From positions 11,951,501 through 12,015,500 of the forward strand of contig NC_088323.1 of assembly GCF_910592395.1 (NCBI RefSeq): a stretch of DNA of 64,000 bases, given 5' to 3'. This stretch comes from Lineus longissimus. Taxonomy: Eukaryota > Nemertea > Pilidiophora > Heteronemertea > Lineidae. Position 1 is the first letter of the stretch; each line of letters starts with the position of its first letter. A model generated the notes under the pieces. The model was not told the origin of the DNA and searched no databases. It saw nothing but the letters and a program-made list of their open reading frames with translations. The translations under genes and the position numbers were made by a program. This document shows, piece after piece, positions 57,030 through 64,000 of this stretch.

Positions 57030-57858
57030 TGCTTTAGAAAATCAGCACACGTCAATAAACGTTTTAAATCGGCCCTAAATTTCAAGCTACTCTCTAAGTA
57101 TACAAAAAGAAACTTACGGCGTTGTTTGTAATTCCCAGTTCGAATCCTATTTCGAAAGTAAAACCCCGAAGGTTTGGTTGGGCGATGATTACATGCTCCA
57201 AACAACATCGCGAGAGTATGAAGTCGACTGTTAAAGATAAAAGCAAGACTAAAAGAGAGCTTGCAATGACAACAACCACGACTGTCAAAGATTTTTCCTG
57301 CCTTTGACACGTTTTCAAATCCCCCAGTGCCTTGTTGTTTATTTCTGCACTGTGTTTCTTAAGGCTGATAATTATTGCTATATTCAGAAGAAATAGCAAC
57401 CCAAGTGGAGGGAAAACGTCAAATGTTGCGTTTATTGGGTCATATGCTGGGACATACCATGCGAAGCAATCGCCGAGTACGCACAAGGAGAAAAAACCGT
57501 CGCAATCTTGATGTGCACCACTGCGCCGCCTTCAGGGAAATTTGACGACGATGAATCTATCAATCGTAATGAAAGGAGGTGTTGTAAAATATATTCGGAA
57601 TGAAGAAAAATGCTTGACATCTTACCTCTCCAATGCGGTGATATTATAGGAGATTTGGCCATACTTTAATTAACCGCATTGGCAGTAGAATGACCAGTGA
57701 AAACGTGTCGGATATACAGCCAGAACTTTCCAATAGAGGCACATTACGCTGTTGCGATTCGATGGTGCGCTCATATCAAGGAAACAGAGGGTGTTTCCGA
57801 CCATCCCGACGGTTATCAAGCCTGGGGAGACGTACCATCCCATAATCGCGACGTACAT
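57030..57858 (-). pseudogene. rhodopsin-family GPCR, decayed
   Basis: Minus-strand fragments in three frames give a receptor in order: TM1 (PGLITVGMVGNTLCFL), TM2 start (SVMCLYWKVLAV), the end of TM3 with the DRY-like motif in ITIDRFIVVKFP, an intracellular loop (LKAAQWCTSRLRR), TM5 (GLLFLLNIAIIISLKK), TM6 (LTVVVVVIASSLLVLLLSL), TM7 (GITNNAVSFFLY) and a helix-8-like KFRADLKRLL. At least three frameshifts and a TGA break it. It resembles invertebrate peptide-type class A receptors. No introns are visible, so it may be a retrocopy or a decayed single-exon gene. Confidence 0.65.
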
Positions 57859-57859
57859 G

Positions 57860-58360
57860 TGGTAATCTTATAAATCTCCCTGCCTATAGCCTCCTTTAAG
57901 AATCTCACATGCCAATCTCCAAGTACATGTATTGCAGGCAACAATAGAGACCTTCCGCAGCCTTACGAATAGCCTTACGACTACGTTCATGTCATCAGAT
58001 TTTGCGGTCTTGTGACGTTTTACACATACGATTAGCTAGAATATTATCTGTAGCTACCATGATATCCGTAGTGTGAAAACGGTTTTACAAAACATCATAT
58101 TTCAGGCGAATAATAATGTCAATAGTGATCGGTCTTAGTTGTTATCATTCTAGAACTAATTTCCTATGCATTTCATTAGTTTTGATCGGAATGTGGTGCC
58201 TGGGTGATGTTTTATTCACCCATTGACATGTGAACCATATCCGTCAAAGAGGACACTTTCCATTTAATTCAATGCGGTAACGATGAGCTTTTCGCAATGC
58301 AGAGAATACATCAATAACTGCGATTAGATCATCGCCTTTTCAGTACTTGTTACGTGTCAC
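57860..58360. other. spacer
   Basis: Nothing recognised between the GPCR remnant and the possible promoter at 58366. Confidence 0.4.
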
Positions 58361-58365
58361 ACAGG

Positions 58366-58747
58366 TATATTAAAGGACTGAAGCAGTAGTCGTCCTCACT
58401 TCACGGATAACCAGCGAGATACACGTCAGGTAAATACAGTTTTGGAATAGTTTTCCTTTTGCGACAAAATTATGCTATCTTATTCAAAATCGAACTTTTA
58501 TTAGTCCCTTAGAATAGACTTAACCCTCAACAGCAAATAGCCGCCCTCCTAACTTTCGGCTCGTCTAGAAAGTGGGAAATATTGGAATTTCAAACTTTTT
58601 CCTCTATCTATCCCGTTCTATGTTTAGGGTGATACATGTTGATCATATTTTACCAACTAAAAACCTCCTTTCCTTTCCAGCATGGATACTAAAAAAACGC
58701 CAACAAGATTTTTCCCCGCGCTGGACATCCTTCTATTTGGGAAGTAG
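58366..58747 (+). CDS. possible short-peptide gene with a 5' UTR intron
   Basis: TATATTAAAGG at 58366 resembles a TATA box. A candidate non-coding exon ends at 58429 (CAG followed by GTAAAT). After a 251-bp intron with a pyrimidine-rich acceptor (TCCTTTCCAG), the ATG lies one base into exon 2 at 58682. The frame encodes 21 residues (MDTKKTPTRFFPALDILLFG then K) and stops at 58747. I do not recognise the peptide. It may be the remaining start of a longer gene destroyed downstream, where a hairpin begins at 58766. Confidence 0.22.
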
Positions 58748-58765
58748 TTGCAAAACAACTGCCTT

Positions 58766-58856
58766 CAGATCAGCAAATGATGGAGATGTTGATTTCCTTA
58801 GTTAAGAAGTGATTAGAAGTAAGGAAAGCAGCATTGCCATCATTTGCTGATCCTTC
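58766..58856. repeat. hairpin
   Basis: GATCAGCAAATGATGGAGATG pairs with its inverse CCATCATTTGCTGATCC across a loop that also partly pairs (TTTCCTTAGTT/AAGTAAGGAAA). Confidence 0.7.
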
Positions 58857-58894
58857 CTAGATCTAGATTTTCATGTTACACAACTGTGCTGCAA

Positions 58895-58978
58895 ATAAAT
58901 CTTCTCTCAAAGTGATATGCAAGTCCTTTCTGAGTAATAAATCTTCTCTCAAAGTGATATGTAAATCCTTTCTGAGTT
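58895..58978. repeat. 43-bp tandem duplication
   Basis: TAATAAATCTTCTCTCAAAG, followed by TGATATG(C/T)AA and CCTTTCTGAGT, occurs twice in a row with two differences. Confidence 0.8.
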
Positions 58979-59018
58979 GTTTCAAGTTTCTGAGGCGTTT
59001 CTTGTAAGATACGATGAA

Positions 59019-59123
59019 TTATGCAAGGTACAAGTAGTTCTCCAAAGTTGGAGGGTCCTGTTCGAAGTACCGACTCGTCTGATTGCCATATAGGCAGGTA
59101 TAACAATTTAGGAGAACAGCACC
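59019..59123 (-). pseudogene. Harbinger transposase, C-terminal end
   Basis: The minus strand reads AVLLNCYTCLYGNQTSRYF and EQDPPTLENYLYLA, then TAA. This is the characteristic end of PIF/Harbinger DDE transposases (N.hTCLYG.QTS.YF...PPtLe.YL). It is separated from the rest of the gene (61345 onward) by the LTR element at 59124-61344. Confidence 0.82.
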
Positions 59124-59538
59124 TGTACGGGGAGTAGAGTCCGCCCCGCCCGTAGGGGTTCTTGCTCTCACCAGTCACCGATAGAAGATGGCTGGGGAGC
59201 AATTCGTGGAGCTGTACGACGAGTGCAACGAAGAATAGAGTTGTAACAGGTTTATTTGCAGAAGGAAGTCCCCGGTTGATACATAATTTGTAGTGGTTCA
59301 GCTGGAGCCTTTCCGACGAGGCGTTCCCCCGACGGCAGCTAATTCCAAAACTGTCGATATCAAATCACATTGCGAACACCTGACGGTATCACGGTCACAG
59401 TCCATAGGCTTAGTTTCATAAACAACCTTGATTATTATATAACAGATATAGGCCTAGTCCTGATATCTAACCTTATACCGTCAGCTGTGCATTTATCTAT
59501 CATATATTTATTGTGTATACTAGAGACATTCTAGTACA
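59124..59538 (-). repeat. 3' LTR (complete)
   Basis: Plus-strand limits are TGTACGGGGAG and CTAGTACA. Its end TGTACTAG on the minus strand directly follows the purine tract at 59539-59551. Confidence 0.75.
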
Positions 59539-59810
59539 TGCCCCCCTCTAACGAAGATCGACAAAGGTACTAAGTCGATCGACCTTGTCCTCAAGGTCAC
59601 ATAAGGAACTACTCCACCAATTCATTAATTACAACAGCTGGATTAAATTACCGGTTGGACGATTAAACAATAATAACATATTATAGATATCTCGAAACGA
59701 TAGTCATAATCCGATATGTAGATATTGTCCTGATAATCTGCATTGTCTAAATCCGATATATAAGTAGAGAAAAAAAAGTTTAATTTGTACATGTAATGAA
59801 GTTATGGCTT

Positions 59811-60935
59811 TCAGTTCCACTTGAATAAAAGGTATAATGTCGATGACGAATCAAACTTTGGGATAGCAATAGCGCCCAGTTCTATGTTGTGGTTCGGAAT
59901 AAAGTACTCTTGAAACGGATTAAGACGACCACCTATGACAAGCAAATAAACGGACAGTTTGTTAACTACCGACAATGAGTTCCTGCCCATACTTGATCTC
60001 ACATACTCCCATACGCAGTCGTCTACTGAAGCAGTTCCGCTCATACTTATTCCTGCAAAGGGCAAGTCTCTATGAGAATCTGATCTTGTAGCGATTTGAA
60101 TATTCAGTTGATCTTTCACATAGCACGGTAGCCCCCTGTATCCCTCGGACGTGGACGTCGGTTCCGTGCCTAAAGCAGCTTGCTGTGACGTATAGTGTAA
60201 CTGTGTTTGATTATTCCCACTCGGTTCTTCCGTAGCGATTTCTTCAATGTTAGGGTACATGCTATTTGTAATACAACTATAATATTCTGGAACATCAATC
60301 AGACAGTCCGTTAATATTAATTCCTGATCCGCAAACTCTTCTGGTCCAATTTTGACTTCAGTAGACGAATCACCACGTGAAAGTTCATCACATGTTGTAA
60401 TAGGTGCTACAAATATCTGATCTGGATCACTTTTACCCTTCTTGTTGCTGTCGTGGTTTTGTCCTATACCAAGAGTAGGTTCTATGTCTGAACACCGGTC
60501 CAAAAGATCTGTTCCTTCTCGAAATATCGTGTATTGTTGAGAAAAGACTGTGTTGTCTTTAGGAAATCGACGATTGCTTTCCTCTTCATTATTAGGCTCA
60601 AACGATGGTGCGTGTGGATTTAATGGTCCGACAGTAGTGGTCTGACATTGAGTTCGCTCACCGTTGTTTAACACCATCCGTAACTTCTTCCGCTGAATGA
60701 AATCCAGCATACGGGCTTTGTCCCTTTTTCTTTTCCCTGGTGATTTTCGACAAACTTGTGGTGTCATTTCCCGTATGGTCCCACAATAATCGTTTCGCCG
60801 CCATTCGAGAGTTAATTTGCATCCGTCTGCAAAAACGTTTAAATTCCATGTTGCATCATCGGCGCACAGTCCAAGATTTCTTAAATACTGATCCACGAGT
60901 GTCATGTTGAAATTGAGTTTAACATTGTCCTCCAC
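59811..60935 (-). CDS. 374-aa gag-like protein of the LTR element
   Basis: Intact minus-strand frame starting 38 bp after the 5' LTR. The N-terminal part (VDQYLRNLGLCADDATWN, VFADGCKLTLEWRR) and the basic motif KSPGKRKRDKARMLDFIQRKK resemble uncharacterised invertebrate proteins with an R.KSP(S/G)...RD..R...F..KK motif. No zinc knuckle, protease or RT motif is seen, and the middle is acidic and polar. Position in the LTR element suggests a structural gag-like role. The alternative is a captured host gene. Full length, no stop or frameshift. Confidence 0.5.
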   Translation of the reverse strand: MEDNVKLNFNMTLVDQYLRNLGLCADDATWNLNVFADGCKLTLEWRRNDYCGTIREMTPQVCRKSPGKRKRDKARMLDFIQRKKLRMVLNNGERTQCQTTTVGPLNPHAPSFEPNNEEESNRRFPKDNTVFSQQYTIFREGTDLLDRCSDIEPTLGIGQNHDSNKKGKSDPDQIFVAPITTCDELSRGDSSTEVKIGPEEFADQELILTDCLIDVPEYYSCITNSMYPNIEEIATEEPSGNNQTQLHYTSQQAALGTEPTSTSEGYRGLPCYVKDQLNIQIATRSDSHRDLPFAGISMSGTASVDDCVWEYVRSSMGRNSLSVVNKLSVYLLVIGGRLNPFQEYFIPNHNIELGAIAIPKFDSSSTLYLLFKWN

Positions 60936-60973
60936 AGTAAGATATTTTCACCAAGCCCACTTAGTGGGTGCCA

Positions 60974-61344
60974 TGTACGGGGAGTAGAGTCCGCCCCGCC
61001 CGTAGGGGTTCTTGCTCTCACCAGTCACCGATAGAAGATGACTGGGGAGCAATTCGTGGAGCTGTACGACGAGTGCAACGAAGAATAGAGTTGTAACAGG
61101 TTTATTTGCAGAAGGAAGTCCCCGGTTGATACATAATTTGTAGTGGTTCAGCTGGAGCCTTTCCGACGAGGCGTTCCCCCGACGGCAGCTAATTCCAAAA
61201 CTGTCGATATCAAATCACATTGCGAACACCTGACGGTATCACGGTCACAGTCCATAGGCCTAGTTTCATAAACAACCTTGATTATTATATAACAGATATA
61301 AGCCTAGTCCTGATATCTAACCTTATACCGTCAGCTGTGCATTT
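60974..61344 (-). repeat. 5' LTR, truncated at its outer edge
   Basis: It matches 59124-59494 with very few changes. The remaining 44 bp of the LTR (compare 59495-59538) are missing and Harbinger coding sequence starts at 61345. Confidence 0.8.
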
Positions 61345-62089
61345 CAAATGACCAAACTCCCATTCAACGCATTCCCGAACGGACGACATGTTTCTGTTGA
61401 ACTGCTCCTCCTCCGCAGTCAAAACCGCTCCTATGAATGGACTGATCAGATATCTCCTAACGGGGTACGCTGGGTCACCGTAGATGGCAAACGGACGATC
61501 GTTCTGTCTCTCATCCTCAGCAAAGCACAATCATGTCGGCGGCCTTCTACAGGACCGTAGAGATGTGCGATTACTCCACAGGGGATCACGATGGATTGAA
61601 ACTTTAACGCATGAACCCTCTTGTGGCCGTTGTAACAAATCCTTTGGTTACGGGTTGGCCTGCAAATAGGACGCACCGTGCCATCCACAAAACCGACAAC
61701 ATTTTGTAGCGGCGCATCCTTAGCATGTATCGCATCTGCGTAAATCTGAAGTTTTCTCGGAGTCATCCATGGATTTTCAAGTGTTTGCAAGCGATGGCGA
61801 TGATTGTCATATAGCAGACTCACAGTCTCGTTCATGATCATGGACAAAGTTGAGGCAGGGCGTCCGAAGATACGCTCCAACTCCGACAAACGATTGGGAT
61901 AAAACAGTCGCCTTAAGACAATGCACAGGGCATCAAGGCCGCTGCAAATGCACCGATTTGCCAATGTCATCCTTTCTGGGATTCCAAGTAAGCATGGAAG
62001 ACTATAAATGTCAGCTTTCCGAAATCGAAAGTCTGTCCAGCATTGGTCGTCTGTGTAGGTTTCCAAATTGAATCTTGGCCATAGCGGGT
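61345..62089 (-). pseudogene. PIF/Harbinger transposase, central catalytic part
   Basis: Minus strand: LWPRFNLETYTDDQCWTDFRF, LLGIP, RLSELERIFGRPASTLS (HTH region), VVGFVDGTVRPICRP (first catalytic Asp), VHALKFQSIVIPCGVIAHL, VEGRRHDCALL (second Asp). After a frameshift and small deletion near 61500 come FAIYGDPAYPVRRYLI, FNRNMSSVRECVEWEFGHLK (catalytic Glu). At 61345 the frame meets the LTR element; the C-terminus resumes at 59123, but about 25 residues expected between are missing. The N-terminus continues at 62869 beyond another insertion. Confidence 0.9.
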
Positions 62090-62775
62090 CGGTTCTAGGA
62101 CAATTCCCCCCCCCGGACAATTGCCCCCCGGACTATTCCCCCAGACAATTCCCCCTGGACGATTCCCCCCCGAGGACAATTCCCCCCAAGGACAACTCCC
62201 CCTGGACAATTCCCCCCCCCGAGGTCAACTCCCCCTGGACAATTCCCCCCGAGGACAACTCCCCCTGGACAATTCCCCCTGGACAATTGCCATCGCCAAT
62301 ACCACTGTCGTGCAGTAGAAACTGCCCATCACGATCTGTCAACTGGTGTTGTCTCGGAATTTCTAATTCGGCTGCATTACCAGGGAGTGGTTAGGGATTC
62401 CCGACTTGTTGCCTGTTGTCTGTGAGTTATCATACTTTTAAGGCGAAAGTATATGCTTCTTCGATGAAAAATACATGTACAGGTAGCATGTATAGATTTT
62501 AAAAAATTCTGAATAAAGTTGTTCTTTGAGTTTGATGATGACCATCATCATTGGCATCATCTTGCGTGGACCGACGTTGTCCGGGGGGAGTTGTCCTCGG
62601 GGGGGGGGAATTGTCCAGGGGGAGTTGTCCTCGGGGGGGAATTGTCCAGGGGGAGTTGTCCTCGGGGGGGGGATCGTTCTCGGGGGGGGGGGGGGAATCG
62701 TCCAGGGGGAATTGTCTGGGGGGAATAGTCCGGGGGGCAATTGTCCGGGGGCAATTGTCCTGCTCCCTAGCGGGT
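62082..62775. mobile_element. 678-bp element with minisatellite ends and 8-bp TSD
   Basis: TAGCGGGT at 62082-62089 and 62768-62775 is an exact 8-bp target duplication. Removing one copy plus 62090-62767 restores the Harbinger frame (ERLITYDPL joined to WPRFNL). The element ends are arrays of GGACAATTCCCCC-type units on the left (62096-62290) and their complement on the right (62575-62765), so the whole folds back. The centre (62291-62574) has no gene. Superfamily unknown; an 8-bp duplication fits hAT- or P-type elements. Confidence 0.85.
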
Positions 62776-62869
62776 CATACGTAATCAATCTCTCAGGCGG
62801 AAGATTGTCAAGTATCAGATAGATGAAATCGTAGTCTTCGTTGTCGATCGCCATGCGAAGGAAGTCCAT
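62768..62869 (-). pseudogene. Harbinger transposase, N-terminal end
   Basis: The ATG at 62869 on the minus strand starts MDFLRMAIDNEDYDFIYLIL and runs to PPERLITYDPL, where the target duplication of the inserted element begins. The frame continues exactly at 62089. Confidence 0.75.
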
Positions 62870-64000
62870 GGCCACACGCACCGTATGGAAATCTACAAGT
62901 ACTGTACAGTCCTCCGACCGGTTTTTCTTGCGCATCCAATGATTTACATAACATGACAAAGAGCAGTGTGAAGTAGACACCACACAATATGATGATAAGG
63001 GACAATTATACAATAGGCCTATTGATAAACATATAATACCTCACAGGCCTAAAGTACAATAGAGCTATCCGTAACCGGGTCTCCAGCGAAAACGCCAAAA
63101 TGCCATAGTCGGACGCGGTTACGGTTACGGATTGTTAAATGTAGCCGTCGGCCTAACCGTCCGGGTGCGAAAGCTCCCTATTAAGCAGGTTTCGCAACTA
63201 CAACGACAAGTAATGAACCACGAAGGTCTCAGCTGTCCTGTTTTCAAGTCCTTAGCTAGGTCATTAACAAGACACGGGACACTCGTAAAACTTTTTCTGC
63301 AATTCGTCGAAGGACAATGTACGCCAATAAATGAATTGATTGGTGCAGCCTTTATAGTATTTGGTTGGCTACTTGTGTTTTGTGGCCAAACTGATATATT
63401 GCTCAACTGCATGTTTTCTGTGTGACATCACCAAAAGTCGGTGTATCTTTATGCCGTGAATTCCGATGATGAAATGGCTGGCTTGGCTGCAGATGAACTA
63501 CTAAAAGTGGAACTCGCAGCACTCCCGCGGCATGCCCGATGCGCGACTGCTTGCGCGGTGGTGCGATGGTCTCAACCGTAGTTGTATGCAATAATGTATT
63601 TCTGAACATGGTATCTACCTTCTTTTGGATTGGGTTCTTGATACTTGATATAGTATTACCGCGGCTACATGTATGTCCGACTCGAAGAAGTTATAAGCCC
63701 AGATTTCAAAATGCGCAGAGTCAGCGCGAGAGCGCATTCTGACACGTATACCGCTTTGCTAAGCAGCATACCGCGCTTGAAGTCTAGATTGGGTTGGAAA
63801 CGCGTTGCTTAATGCAATTTGATACGTTTTAATACGTGCTCATGACAAAGGTTTCATATCAAATCTCAATTTAATAAGTATGTTGTTCATCCTAACTACT
63901 AACACTAGCATAATATTTGAAAAGGAAAACAATCTGCCCCAACAAAACATTCACGGAGAAACGGTTTTTAAGGATAATTTCTGTATACTACATCCACATG
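62870..64000. other. right-end spacer
   Basis: No gene recognised. It presumably holds the outer end of the Harbinger element, but I could not find its terminal repeat. Short open frames at 63132-63425 and 63539-63742 have no recognisable content. Confidence 0.35.

Larger units (their letters stand above)
59124..61344 (-). mobile_element. gag-only LTR retrotransposon inserted in a Harbinger gene
   Basis: Direct repeats 59124-59494 and 60974-61344 are nearly identical. On the minus strand the 5' LTR (right) ends CCCCGTACA and is followed at once by a primer-binding-site-like TGGCACCCACTAAGTGGG (60973-60956). The 3' LTR (left) is preceded by a purine tract AGAGGGGGGCA and begins TGTACTAG, so it spans 59124-59538 (415 bp). 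The 5' LTR lacks the outer 44 bp. One gene (59811-60935) occupies the interior; no RT or integrase is present, so it would depend on enzymes supplied in trans. Confidence 0.8.

Noticed and set aside
62068-62822. Several proline/glycine-rich open frames on both strands
   Set aside because: By-products of the GGACAATTCCCCC arrays of an inserted element.
1-64000. tRNA, rRNA and other structured RNA genes
   Set aside because: No cloverleaf boxes or conserved rRNA segments were seen by eye; a covariance-model scan would be needed to exclude diverged ones.

Overview
This is animal nuclear DNA. It has split genes with GT-AG introns, AATAAA signals, Tc1, mariner, pogo and Harbinger transposases, a BEL/Pao LTR retrotransposon, a Penelope-like GIY-YIG fragment, LINE debris, long inverted repeats and several satellites. 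There is no bacterial gene organisation. Frequent TAGGCCTA and ACATGTACATGT motifs and the repeat mix suggest a marine invertebrate, possibly a deuterostome (echinoderm, hemichordate or cephalochordate). That placement is inference; no gene fixes the species.

The host-like genes were assembled by reading exons and checking splice phases. (1) 3382-7926 (+): a gene whose front exons resemble the cysteine-cluster region of KDZ-transposon proteins and whose tail is a coiled coil plus an acidic end. (2) 10523-13272 (-): the 3' part of a chromodomain protein with a Tc1 remnant in one intron. (3) 30730-32400 (-): a complete four-exon ubiquitin-conjugating enzyme (E2), about 158 aa. (4) 35412-56446 (+): a complete five-exon, 416-residue protein with an N-terminal ubiquitin-like domain ending RLRGG, an acidic linker and a RING1-IBR-RING2 (RBR) E3 module. 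Genes 3 and 4 are head to head, about 3 kb apart. A perfect kappaB palindrome lies 109 bp upstream of the E3 start codon.

Region by region: 1-3.2 kb holds a transposase remnant, palindromes and a terminal-inverted-repeat (TIR) element. 3.4-8.6 kb holds the KDZ-like gene with a 635-bp element in its first intron. 8.9-9.7 kb is an 88-bp satellite. 10.2-13.3 kb holds the chromodomain gene. 15.5-19 kb holds repeated exon-like units and a LINE 3' end. 20.7-28.6 kb is a pogo-type transposase gene split by a 6,663-bp element with ACACTCTAA ends; that element carries its own spliceable gene. 30.7-56.4 kb is the E2/E3 pair. Its spacer and introns have filled with a 303-bp array, mariner, inverted short elements, a BEL element with 792-bp LTRs and a CTTTG target duplication, an 81-bp satellite, a Penelope-like fragment and a 1.6-kb foldback element. 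57.0-57.9 kb is a decayed rhodopsin-family GPCR. 59.0-62.9 kb is a Harbinger transposase gene cut by two later insertions: an LTR element carrying only a gag-like ORF, and a 678-bp element with minisatellite ends and an 8-bp target duplication.

The best candidate for an undescribed system is the linked E2 plus Ubl-RBR pair: a ubiquitin-like domain that still ends in RLRGG, an E2 and an E3, with no E1. Second is the 6.66-kb ACACTCTAA element, which moved although it encodes no recognisable transposase.
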